A stretch of DNA of 8,402 bases from Deltaproteobacteria bacterium (GTDB lineage: Bacteria > Desulfobacterota > Desulfobulbia > Desulfobulbales > BM004): positions 1,324,162-1,332,563 of the forward strand of contig CP070776.1 of NCBI GenBank assembly GCA_020346205.1, written 5' to 3'. The translations under genes were made by a program, and so were the position numbers. This document shows, in pieces, positions 1 to 6,138 of this stretch. How positions within the stretch are numbered: position 1 is the stretch's first letter; each line of letters begins with the position of its first letter. Below the pieces are notes generated by a model. The model worked only from the letters and a program-made list of their open reading frames with translations, did no database searches and was not told where the DNA came from.

Positions 1-440
1 AAAATCTCAGGTTCTGCCCCAACGGCTTCAAAATTGGCCAGATGTTCTGCAATATAATCCCTGTTAACTGAAGCCGCGATAAGATCGGTTTCAGCACCTG
101 TACGGGCAACATCTATAAAATCAACCAGATGCTGGTCCACGGAAGAGGCCGTCATGGTCTCCAGCTCAAAGACAAGCGTCTGCCTGATTTTCTTGAGGTC
201 TGTAAACGGCATAGTCAGACTCCTGAAAGAAACTTTGCCGTCTTCTATAACACTATTGCACGCTGTGCCCTTCTGGTCTATCTCATCACATACCGCACGC
301 AGGGCGACACTAATACCGCCTGCCTCGGTGATAGGCACAGCAGCGCAACCAGTTACCTGGTAACCCTGCATCAGGCTTTTCACCTGCACTGCAGTTACAG
401 TATCTTCGCTTATGTCCAGACCGATTATTGTTCGAGGCAT
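1..440 (-). CDS. gspL: GspL/PilM-like T2SS assembly protein, N-terminal part (runs off left edge)
   Basis: Translating the minus strand from the ATG at 440 gives 146 complete codons open to the window edge, so the C-terminus is missing. The protein begins MPRTIIGLDISEDTVTAVQV, the first strand and phosphate-loop-like turn of the actin-like fold shared by GspL and PilM. Residues 78-95 (MPFTDLKKIRQTLVFELE) match the conserved GspL/PilM stretch that follows 'LPF.D..KIRQ'. In the T2SS this cytoplasmic domain docks the GspE ATPase to the inner-membrane platform. A stop codon at 450-452 in the same frame makes 440 the most upstream ATG. No strong Shine-Dalgarno precedes it, only a weak GAG. It lies 256 bp downstream of gspK with a promoter candidate in the gap. 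The place after gspK supports GspL over PilM. The transmembrane helix and periplasmic domain lie outside the window. Confidence 0.85.
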   Translation of the reverse strand, partial: MPRTIIGLDISEDTVTAVQVKSLMQGYQVTGCAAVPITEAGGISVALRAVCDEIDQKGTACNSVIEDGKVSFRSLTMPFTDLKKIRQTLVFELETMTASSVDQHLVDFIDVARTGAETDLIAASVNRDYIAEHLANFEAVGAEPEI

Positions 441-476
441 ACAGGTTGTTTACTCATTCTTAATATTACAATAAAA

Positions 477-527
477 GGTTATGACCGGCTTAGAGCAAGA
501 ATAGGTTGCACTATAGCAGGCATAACC
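477..527 (-). promoter_or_regulatory. Inverted repeat in the gspL leader
   Basis: GGTTATG (477-483) pairs perfectly with CATAACC (521-527). Flanking A/T bases extend the stem around one bulged base, and the loop is 37 nt. On the minus strand the 3' arm is followed by a short U-rich run (CCTTTTATTG). It could be a leader hairpin, a weak attenuator or the end of the gspK transcript. I recognise no riboswitch consensus in it. Confidence 0.35.
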
Positions 528-558
528 CTTTAAGACTCTCGCAACACATAAACTTTTA

Positions 559-587
559 ATTATAACGCATATCATTGATTAAACCAA
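559..587 (-). promoter_or_regulatory. Sigma70-like promoter candidate for gspL
   Basis: On the minus strand, TTGGTT (582-587) is followed by a 17-bp spacer and a perfect TATAAT (559-564). Transcription would start near 552, giving a leader of about 112 nt before gspL. The -35 box matches the consensus at only three of six positions; the -10 box and spacing are ideal. The surrounding gap is AT-rich, so chance matches are possible. Confidence 0.5.
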
Positions 588-608
588 TTAAACTCTACAT
601 ATTTTTAT

Positions 609-697
609 GCACTTAATGAAAAAACTAAAGTGCCCATAATCATTCATATCTCCCAGCCTGCCAATAAACATTGAACATCGATATATCAATTTGATAT
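609..697 (-). repeat. Two inverted repeats at the end of gspK
   Basis: A near-perfect palindrome with 7-bp arms (ATATCAA, one base, TTGATAT) spans 683-697 and touches the gspK stop codon. A second pair, GCACTT (609-614) and AAGTGC (628-633), encloses a 13-nt loop. Neither is GC-rich nor followed by a clear U tract on the minus strand, so I do not call a terminator. They may be mRNA 3'-end or processing structures. Confidence 0.3.
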
Positions 698-1692
698 TAC
701 TCAACTTTCCAGAATACTAGCTCTGTTCTGCTCCCAGGTCCCCGTGCCACTATGCCACGTACCTTTTTTCTCATTTTCTCCATTACAACTTCAGTAAAAA
801 TCTCAAAATATGCACTAGAGGTAGTAATAATATCTGGAGAGATTTCGATATCGCTTGGAAACCCCGGGGCTGATTTGTACCACTCTGGGTTGCCTAGATC
901 ATGATCTTCATAGTCCCGGTATGTCAACATACCTTCAACCATATCAGGCTCAATCTGTTCTGAAAGAGCGCCAAGTACTAAAGGATCAGCGGTATTAATA
1001 TTAATCTTTCCGTTACCATAAGGCGTCACAAGGGTTGCAAGGCCTGGAATTTCCTCGGTGCCGTAATAGAGCTCAGAAGTGATACCTTTTATTAGCAGCA
1101 ATTCCTCCATAAATTCCATGGGTCCGTTTCTTGGCGCATAGGCAGTTTCAAGCCCTTGATAATATGAGCTTTCAGCTCCCCCAAAACCTAGAGCTTCATC
1201 ATCCTCATCGATCCAGTCGATCACAGCTTCAACAATAGCTGTTGCCTCACTTTCATCAAGTCCAAACTCTTCAGCAGTTAAAAGATTCATCCAGACTTTT
1301 TTCTGCTCCTCATTCACTATCCATTCATCTTCTTTTTTCTTGAGCAGGCTGTTAACATGAAGCCTTCCGGAATGGTCAGTTATATTCATGCCGCCCTGGC
1401 CACGATTAAAGAAATATGAAAAATACTGGGAGGCTGCAGCAAGGTTGGCCCAGTCCTCATGCAGAGAATCATAATTATTATCAGCAGCATCTACTGAGAG
1501 AACCGCCCTGGCAGCATTAAAAATTGATTTTGCCATATAATCGAGGGCAACATTGTCCTGCAGGTTCGAAGCGTTAGTTAGACTTGACCGCATTGATCTA
1601 TTGAACCGCAAGGTAATAACCAGGATAAGACTGATGATCAGGACAGTCATCAGCAGGGCCATGCCGCGGTTATTTGTTAATATCTTAAACAT
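697..1692 (-). CDS. gspK: T2SS minor pseudopilin GspK
   Basis: A 331-residue protein of normal GspK length. The prepilin leader is MFKILTNNRG, with cleavage expected after Gly10 and a hydrophobic helix at about 11-29. Position +5 of the mature protein is Met15, not Glu; loss of Glu5 is characteristic of GspK, which sits at the pseudopilus tip. Family landmarks are the acidic VIDWIDEDDE (157-166), APRNGP (186-191), EELLLIKGIT (196-205) and GKININTADP (228-237), typical of the inserted alpha-helical domain of GspK. In the known tip complex GspK caps GspI and GspJ. The ATG lies 3 nt after the gspJ stop, with GAGG about 9 nt upstream, so it is probably translationally coupled to gspJ. It ends the tight G-H-I-J-K cluster. 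Confidence 0.95.
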   Translation of the reverse strand: MFKILTNNRGMALLMTVLIISLILVITLRFNRSMRSSLTNASNLQDNVALDYMAKSIFNAARAVLSVDAADNNYDSLHEDWANLAAASQYFSYFFNRGQGGMNITDHSGRLHVNSLLKKKEDEWIVNEEQKKVWMNLLTAEEFGLDESEATAIVEAVIDWIDEDDEALGFGGAESSYYQGLETAYAPRNGPMEFMEELLLIKGITSELYYGTEEIPGLATLVTPYGNGKININTADPLVLGALSEQIEPDMVEGMLTYRDYEDHDLGNPEWYKSAPGFPSDIEISPDIITTSSAYFEIFTEVVMEKMRKKVRGIVARGPGSRTELVFWKVE

Positions 1693-1695
1693 TCC

Positions 1696-2457
1696 TTACA
1701 GCCTCGGCATATAATTGACCGGCAATGCAACACTGGTCATAACCTTCAATGGTTCTTCCGGGTTTTCGTAGTTTAGATATTCGAGCGACACGGATACCAT
1801 GCGTGGAAGCATACCGCCGGATTCTTCACTGTCTGTATCCCATGTCTCATGCGGTTCACCATTTTCATCATAATAGATGAAATTGATCGCCTGTAGTCCG
1901 TCAGAAAGAACAAGCCCACCCTTCTCTTCAGTTTCATCTATAAATTCAGGATTTTCTGCCCGCAGTAAAACCAGTTCATTGTCTTCACTTCCCTGGATAA
2001 CATTGTATGAAATAAGCTGTCCACTGGCTGTCTCATCCTCTTCACTGAAAAGTGGCGGGATCCTGGAAAAAAAACTCAAGGTATCAGCATTCTTGCCGTT
2101 GATGTCACCATCCTCACCCTGGAACTGGGTGTATCCCGCCGGCTGCCCAAAAGAGTTTGGCGGCAAAACACTGATATAACTGGACTGAAGATCTTCACTG
2201 ATTCTCTGAAGCACTATTGCTGCTTTCCGGTAAAGCTCCATCCTGCTCTCTGTCATATTGACGGTTTTAAAGGAGCCTGAGTAGCTGGAGTATATGGTAA
2301 CAAAGAGAATGGAAAAGATAAAAAAAGCCAACAGGACTTCCAGGAGGGTAAATCCCTTATCTGTCTTACAAATAGACTTCATTGGATGTCTGTTAATATT
2401 TCCCAATTTAAACCTGCAATAAATACGCATGATATTGCTAGTTACTTTCGGCCACAT
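1696..2457 (-). CDS. gspJ: T2SS minor pseudopilin GspJ
   Basis: A 253-residue frame with the prepilin peptidase site KG^FTLLEV (cleavage after Gly35, Glu40 at +5) and a hydrophobic helix at about 36-58. The C-terminal part ends in a strand-rich region (VMTSVALPVNYM) typical of GspJ. The minor pseudopilin helps form the GspI-J-K tip of the pseudopilus. The ATG at 2457 overlaps gspI by 20 nt and has GAGG about 10 nt upstream, but implies a 35-residue leader. An internal ATG at 2382 would give the usual short leader (MKSICKTDKG) but shows no Shine-Dalgarno; a third ATG is at 2430, also without one. The family assignment rests on the processing motif, the size and the position between gspI and gspK. 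Confidence 0.9.
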   Translation of the reverse strand: MWPKVTSNIMRIYCRFKLGNINRHPMKSICKTDKGFTLLEVLLAFFIFSILFVTIYSSYSGSFKTVNMTESRMELYRKAAIVLQRISEDLQSSYISVLPPNSFGQPAGYTQFQGEDGDINGKNADTLSFFSRIPPLFSEEDETASGQLISYNVIQGSEDNELVLLRAENPEFIDETEEKGGLVLSDGLQAINFIYYDENGEPHETWDTDSEESGGMLPRMVSVSLEYLNYENPEEPLKVMTSVALPVNYMPRL

Positions 2458-2872
2458 AATGGAAGAGCCTCAAATTGTAACTGAAAACGCCCCAGGTCAC
2501 TTTAAGATCAATCTGCTTCAGATAATCTGAGATACTGGTGACCCCTTCAATGGAAATATCACTCACCGTGGCATCCCAGGCATAACCAGGATAATCATCG
2601 CCAAAATCCCCGCTGTCACTGGAAATTGCATCAGGCCCCTGCAAAATCATCTCACTCATCTTGCTTTGGGCCAACAGGGCAGCCGTGGTTTCAAATTTCG
2701 CACTGTTTGCAAAGGACACGCTCTGCGACTGGGAGCCCAGCAAGGTAGTCAGGGCAATGGCAATAAGTGCCACAGCAATCATTACTTCCAGCAGGGTAAA
2801 GCCTTTATTCGCGAAGTTCTTTCTCATCTGTTGAAGCTCACTCATAAACAAACTATCCTGGATATTCTTCAT
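2438..2872 (-). CDS. gspI: T2SS minor pseudopilin GspI
   Basis: A 144-residue frame with NKG^FTLLEVMIAVALIAIA (cleavage after Gly24, Glu29 at +5), the short mature length (about 120) and the IALTTLLGSQ segment typical of GspI, which nucleates the tip complex with J and K. The ATG at 2872 overlaps the gspH stop as ATGA, suggesting coupled translation. An ATG at 2845 (MSELQQMRKN...) has AGGA about 10 nt upstream and would give a more usual 15-residue leader; the ATG at 2827 would give a leader of nine. All three starts share the same mature protein. It overlaps the start of gspJ by 20 nt. Confidence 0.93.
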   Translation of the reverse strand: MKNIQDSLFMSELQQMRKNFANKGFTLLEVMIAVALIAIALTTLLGSQSQSVSFANSAKFETTAALLAQSKMSEMILQGPDAISSDSGDFGDDYPGYAWDATVSDISIEGVTSISDYLKQIDLKVTWGVFSYNLRLFHYVAESN

Positions 2873-3495
2873 CCTCTGTCAAAATCCACGTAGCCATCAT
2901 GAATTTTTATAGAACCGAGAAACGGAGTTAACTCAAGACTCAACTGGCGTCCATCCTCTGACTGTAAATGGATCATGGATTGTTCTATATAGCCTTTTTT
3001 GCTGAAGTTGATTGTTGCCTCATCGTAAAGTTTTCCTCTTGACCAGGACCAAATATCTTCAATTTTAACATCAGAAGACAATTGGTACGCCCGGTCCTTT
3101 GCAGTTTCCTGCTCTTCTTCTGATGCGGTTGCAGGAAAAAACCAAAGTTTTCTTTCCCGTATGTCGAGATGGAGTATATAGGTAACCTGGTCGCTGATCG
3201 CTCTCTCCCGCAGATCCTCTACAAGTCCTATGAGGCGCAGAGAAGTTGCATCAAGGTTGTCGCTCAGGATTGCCTGGCGGAATTTGGGCACCGTAAGACC
3301 GAACATGAGGCTGAGCAGAACAAGCACCACGATCAACTCGATAAGGGTAAAGCCCTTGGCCTTGGTAGATTTCTCTTTACAAAAAATCAGAGGGAAATCT
3401 AATAATGGAAGCAAACAGAAGTCCTTACCTTGTGGGGGACCGGTAAAACAAGCTTTTAAAAGAGATACCGGAATACTTAAAAATCGTATTATCAC
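2869..3495 (-). CDS. gspH: T2SS minor pseudopilin GspH
   Basis: The frame holds a type IV prepilin site KAKG^FTLIELIVVLVLLSL (Gly48/Phe49, Glu53 at +5), then GLTVPKFRQ and a beta-rich C-terminal domain, matching GspH. GspH links the tip complex to the GspG shaft. The longest start is GTG at 3495, overlapping the gspG stop codon as GTGA, but that gives a 47-48 residue leader, far longer than normal. A TTG at 3414 has a strong AAGGTAAGGA-type Shine-Dalgarno about 7 nt upstream and would give a 181-residue protein with a leader of about 21, closer to family size. No ATG lies between. The true start is unresolved; the mature pseudopilin is unaffected. Confidence 0.88.
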   Translation of the reverse strand: MIIRFLSIPVSLLKACFTGPPQGKDFCLLPLLDFPLIFCKEKSTKAKGFTLIELIVVLVLLSLMFGLTVPKFRQAILSDNLDATSLRLIGLVEDLRERAISDQVTYILHLDIRERKLWFFPATASEEEQETAKDRAYQLSSDVKIEDIWSWSRGKLYDEATINFSKKGYIEQSMIHLQSEDGRQLSLELTPFLGSIKIHDGYVDFDRG

Positions 3496-3941
3496 TCCAA
3501 ATCCCAGTTATTTATATCCTCATTCTTGCCGTCGCCGCCCGCCGTGCCATCTGCGCCGTAAGAAATGATATCAAAGTCACCACGTGTCCCCGGGCTGAGA
3601 TAAACATATTCATTGCCCCAGGGGTCCTTGGGAACCTGGCCTTTTTCAAGGTAGCCGCCTTCACGCCAGGACTTTGCCAGTTCACCTGTCGAAGGTGCTT
3701 CAACAAGGGCCTGTAGCCCCTGCTCCGTGCCAGGGTAATTCCCGGTGTCAAGCTTGTACAATTGTAAAGCTGTTTCCAGGCTCTGTATCTGTATCTTTGC
3801 CTTCATGCGCCTGGCTTCATCCGGACGGCCTATAATCCGCGGCACAATAAGCCCGGCCAGAACACCCAGAATCACTAAAACAACCATAATCTCAATCAGG
3901 GTAAATCCCTGGCTACCTAACCTTTTTTTATTGTAAAACAT
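3492..3941 (-). CDS. gspG: T2SS major pseudopilin GspG
   Basis: A 149-residue prepseudopilin that is the clearest T2SS marker here. The leader MFYNKKRLGSQG is cleaved before FTLIEIMVVLVILGVLAGLI; Glu17 is +5 and Pro34 the conserved helix proline. The diagnostic GspG sequence LYKLDTGNYPGTEQGLQALV (61-80) follows, then PKDPWGNEYVYLSPG (104-118). The C-terminal loop ISYGADGTAGGDG keeps Asp131 and Asp137, expected calcium ligands in GspG. It polymerises into the periplasmic pseudopilus after processing and methylation by a prepilin peptidase (not in this window). The start is well supported by AGAGGAAG about 8 nt upstream. It heads the G-H-I-J-K cluster, and the AT-rich sequence before its strong ribosome site fits the need to make more GspG than minor pseudopilins. 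Confidence 0.98.
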   Translation of the reverse strand: MFYNKKRLGSQGFTLIEIMVVLVILGVLAGLIVPRIIGRPDEARRMKAKIQIQSLETALQLYKLDTGNYPGTEQGLQALVEAPSTGELAKSWREGGYLEKGQVPKDPWGNEYVYLSPGTRGDFDIISYGADGTAGGDGKNEDINNWDLE

Positions 3942-3949
3942 GGTTTTGT

Positions 3950-3957
3950 CTTCCTCT
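3950..3957 (-). promoter_or_regulatory. Strong ribosome binding site of gspG
   Basis: The minus strand reads AGAGGAAG followed by ACAAAACC and ATG, an 8-nt spacing. It is preceded by an unusually AT-rich stretch (3958-4000). This is clearly stronger than the ribosome sites of gspF, gspI or gspL and fixes the gspG start. Confidence 0.7.
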
Positions 3958-4041
3958 AATTTTTATATGACAGAATCTAATTTAAAAAAGTCTACAATTA
4001 CTTTCGATTTTATCTTTGCTCTTATTGTAAAACGACGAAAA

Positions 4042-4084
4042 CGATATTATCGCCATATATTACATCATGCAATACCTCTTGCAT
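4042..4084 (-). repeat. Two palindromes in the gspF-gspG gap
   Basis: ATGCAA (4067-4072) and TTGCAT (4079-4084) form a perfect 6-bp inverted repeat around a 6-nt loop, 18 nt after the gspF stop. A second palindrome, CGATA-T-TATCG, spans 4042-4052. The 161-bp gap is otherwise AT-rich, and I see no convincing promoter. The sites could be mRNA processing hairpins or operator sites; neither is followed by a U tract that would make a terminator. Confidence 0.35.
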
Positions 4085-4102
4085 CTTTTCAAAGGTCAAT
4101 GA

Positions 4103-5329
4103 TCAGCCTATCATCTGGTTCATTTCAAAAATAGGCAATAGGATTGAAATAACTATGAAGCCGACAACGACTGCCATCAGCAAGATCATCATCGGTTCAA
4201 TAAGAGCAGTCATGCCTGTGATCCTTGTTTCTACCTCCCGCTCATAGGCATCTGCAATCTTGTGCAACATTCCTTCAAGGTCACCGCTTTGTTCACCCAC
4301 TGAGACCATTTGCCTAAACACAGGAGGAAACCAGATGGACCTGCTTAAGGCAAGGTTTAAACTTTTACCTGCCTGGATATCTTCCATGGCCTCATCTATT
4401 ACATCTCCTATCAGAACATTGTTAACTATATTACGTACAATCTGCAGTGAAGTGATCAGGGGTACACCGCTTTGCAGTAAAGAACCAAGGGTCCTGCCGA
4501 ACCGTGACAGGGCTATCTTCCTGTTGATCTGCCCAATAACCGGGAGGCGCAACTTCATTGTATCCCACATATATCGGCCCTTTGGTCTTTTAATAAATTC
4601 TTTTATGCCAAGAATTACCGCCGCTATCAGCAGTGCTACTGTCCACCAGTATAAACGCATAAAGTCACTGAACCAGATAAGTATTGTGGTGGGAAGAGGC
4701 AGAACCTGCTTCATTTCCGTAAATATCCGCGTAAGGTTCGGCACTACAAAACTCAGAAGAAAAAACAGAACCCCTGCACCGATTATAGCCATAAAAATTG
4801 GATACACCAATGCCGCTTGAAAACGCCCCTTCAGTACCTGCTGGTGCTCACCGAACTCGGCCAGCCTTTCCAGTACAACATCAAGGGAACCGGATGCCTC
4901 TCCGGCCCTTACCATGTTTATATAAATATTTGAAAAAAGTTTTGGATGCTTTGACAGGGAAACCGTCAGGCTATTACCCTCGTTGACTGATTCCTTGATC
5001 TGGGCGATGATCTTCTTTAAAGCAGGGCTCGTTGTCTGCTCCATGAGCGCATCAAGAGCTCCAACTAAAGGTATGCCTGCATTCAGCAGTGTGGCAAGCT
5101 GACGGGTTAGGGCATGAATATCATCAGGTGTTACTCTGTTGAAAATTGATGGCAGTGATAAGCCTGCAGCTGCCTCAGATTTTGCCTTTGCTGTAGTTTC
5201 CTTAACCTGAACAGGATATTTCCCGGAAGCCCGCAATTTCTGCCGGGCAGCTACAGTACTGTCGGCATCAATAATCCCGGCTATATTTTTCCCGGCCCGG
5301 TCCAGTGCTGTATATTCGTAAACTGGCAT
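4103..5329 (-). CDS. gspF: T2SS inner-membrane platform protein GspF
   Basis: A full-length 408-residue GspF. It begins MPVYEYTALDRAGKNIAGII, the standard N-terminal domain that contacts GspE and GspL. Two repeated T2SSF domains follow, at about 70-193 and 272-395, each with the family signature: GEASGSL at 143-149 and GEQSGDL at 345-351. Hydrophobic membrane segments lie at about 172-196, 226-244 and 375-399. GspF is the polytopic core that couples ATPase turnover to pseudopilus assembly. The ATG at 5329 is fixed by the conserved N-terminus but has no real Shine-Dalgarno; a palindrome lies just upstream. gspE, the usual preceding gene, is absent; the upstream neighbour is an FKBP gene, and a promoter candidate lies in the gap between them. 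Confidence 0.97.
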   Translation of the reverse strand: MPVYEYTALDRAGKNIAGIIDADSTVAARQKLRASGKYPVQVKETTAKAKSEAAAGLSLPSIFNRVTPDDIHALTRQLATLLNAGIPLVGALDALMEQTTSPALKKIIAQIKESVNEGNSLTVSLSKHPKLFSNIYINMVRAGEASGSLDVVLERLAEFGEHQQVLKGRFQAALVYPIFMAIIGAGVLFFLLSFVVPNLTRIFTEMKQVLPLPTTILIWFSDFMRLYWWTVALLIAAVILGIKEFIKRPKGRYMWDTMKLRLPVIGQINRKIALSRFGRTLGSLLQSGVPLITSLQIVRNIVNNVLIGDVIDEAMEDIQAGKSLNLALSRSIWFPPVFRQMVSVGEQSGDLEGMLHKIADAYEREVETRITGMTALIEPMMILLMAVVVGFIVISILLPIFEMNQMIG

Positions 5330-5342
5330 AATAATTTTTCAG

Positions 5343-5391
5343 GTCGATCGACTTGCAATATCTGGTCTGCCCAGTCTTGTAAGGCAGACCA
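5343..5391 (-). promoter_or_regulatory. Hairpin and palindrome in the gspF leader
   Basis: TGGTCTGCC (5363-5371) and GGCAGACCA (5383-5391) form a perfect 9-bp GC-rich stem with an 11-nt loop. A 10-bp palindrome GTCGATCGAC lies at 5343-5352, about 13 nt before the gspF start codon. No U tract follows on the minus strand, so this is not a standard terminator. Both elements lie downstream of the predicted start of transcription, so they could act in the mRNA leader or, for the palindrome, as a protein-binding site. Confidence 0.45.
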
Positions 5392-5407
5392 CCTGTTTTC
5401 GGACACT

Positions 5408-5436
5408 AAAGTACCCGTGCACTCTGTAAGTGTCAA
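5408..5436 (-). promoter_or_regulatory. Sigma70-like promoter candidate for the gspF operon
   Basis: On the minus strand, a perfect TTGACA (5431-5436) is followed by a 17-bp spacer and TACTTT (5408-5413). Transcription would start near 5401, about 72 nt before the gspF ATG. The spacer contains the small inverted repeat CACT-TACAG-AGTG, a possible operator half-site pair. The -10 box matches three of six positions. The site sits immediately downstream of the FKBP stop. Confidence 0.6.
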
Positions 5437-5454
5437 TGTATTTCCCCGGCGGGA

Positions 5455-5883
5455 TTAGACGATTTCCACCAGTTCAATATCAAAGGTTAAGTCCTCTCCT
5501 GCCAGGGGTGGATTTGCATCAAGAGTAATATTCTCATCACCTATCTCAACAATGGTAACGGCAAGCATTTGACCATCCGGAGCACCCACCTGCAGCCGCA
5601 ACCCGACCTCAGGATTTATTTCAGGCGGGACATGTTTTTTGTCAACCACCATCACCATACTTGGATTCCGTTCCCCATATGCTTTCTCGCAGGGGATCTG
5701 GGATGTCTTTTTCTCACCAACTGTCATACCGGTAACTGCTTCCTCAAAACCAGCAATAACCTGACCACTGCCGATATTAAACTGCAGTGGCTCACGATCG
5801 TTGGATGAATCAAATACTGTGCCGTCCTGTAGCCTGCCTGTATAATGAATTTTTACTGTATCCCCGTCTTTTGCCTGTGTCAT
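5455..5883 (-). CDS. SlyD-like FKBP-type peptidyl-prolyl cis-trans isomerase
   Basis: A 142-residue cytoplasmic protein with no signal peptide. The FKBP core is split around an insert-in-flap domain, as in SlyD: KIHYTGRLQDGTVFDSS (11-27), QVIAGFEEAVTGM (41-53), the insert at about 70-120, and the closing LDANPPLAGEDLTFDIELVE (121-140). The reaction is cis-trans isomerisation of prolyl bonds, with chaperone activity from the insert in this family. The long His/Cys metal-binding tail of E. coli SlyD is absent. The start chosen is the ATG at 5883, with AGGAG about 6 nt upstream; the reading frame stays open to an ATG at 5967, but the added 28 residues are charged, match no FKBP region and begin only 7 nt beyond the U tract of the mscS terminator. 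It may run into gspF transcription, since no terminator follows it. Confidence 0.93.
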   Translation of the reverse strand: MTQAKDGDTVKIHYTGRLQDGTVFDSSNDREPLQFNIGSGQVIAGFEEAVTGMTVGEKKTSQIPCEKAYGERNPSMVMVVDKKHVPPEINPEVGLRLQVGAPDGQMLAVTIVEIGDENITLDANPPLAGEDLTFDIELVEIV

Positions 5884-5977
5884 GTCTCTCTCCTGGTTAT
5901 GACCTTCATCTTTCAAGTTATGTAATGAGAAACTGCGAAAGTTCCCATATCTCTTTTTTCGTTTCACTTCTACAAAA

Positions 5978-6013
5978 ATAGAACCCCTGCAGCCATAAGC
6001 TGAGGGGTTCTAT
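5978..6013 (-). terminator. Intrinsic terminator after mscS
   Basis: ATAGAACCCCT (5978-5988) pairs perfectly over 11 bp with AGGGGTTCTAT (6003-6013). An inner CAGC/GCTG stem tops it, with one bulged G and a CATAA loop. On the minus strand the hairpin is followed by TTTTTG, a U tract. It lies about 125 nt downstream of the mscS stop and just before the FKBP gene, separating the two transcripts. On the plus strand the following T-rich run is weak. Confidence 0.85.
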
Positions 6014-6138
6014 ATTTATTATAATCAAATTTCAGCTTTTTATTGAGGCATTATCATTCCTAATGTTAAGGCATTGCTGCTTCAATTATTATGTATAGGT
6101 ACTCGGGCCACCAGTGTCAATAAAGTTTTGCAAGCAGA
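6014..6138. other. Gap between the terminator and mscS: nothing recognised
   Basis: AT-rich sequence forming the mscS 3' untranslated region. The only pattern I see is GGCATT occurring twice about 25 nt apart. No supported gene or RNA. Confidence 0.5.

Noticed and set aside
129..533. 134-residue plus-strand reading frame
   Set aside because: It is antisense to gspL and its leader, has no recognisable domain, and its composition is that of a shadow frame. The minus-strand translation is clearly GspL.
441..552. Cyclic-di-GMP or other known riboswitch in the gspL leader
   Set aside because: The leader can fold, but I cannot match it to the conserved bases of any riboswitch class I know.
697..3941. 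Type IV pilus (pilin) cluster instead of T2SS
   Set aside because: GspG has the diagnostic GNYPGTEQGLQALV region and C-terminal calcium-loop aspartates, and the G-H-I-J-K order with a Glu5-less GspK is specific to T2SS.
3962..3967. TATAAA as a -10 box for gspG
   Set aside because: No matching -35 box, and transcription would start inside the gspG ribosome binding site.
4067..4084. Sigma54-type promoter (TTGCA element) before gspG
   Set aside because: The -24 element reads GC instead of GG, so the match is too poor; the same bases are better described as an inverted repeat.
4260..4820. 186-residue plus-strand reading frame
   Set aside because: It lies wholly inside gspF on the opposite strand and has no motif; the gspF frame is full length and conserved.
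5363..5391. Hairpin as an intrinsic terminator of the FKBP gene
   Set aside because: The stem is strong, but no U tract follows on the minus strand, and it lies downstream of the gspF promoter candidate.
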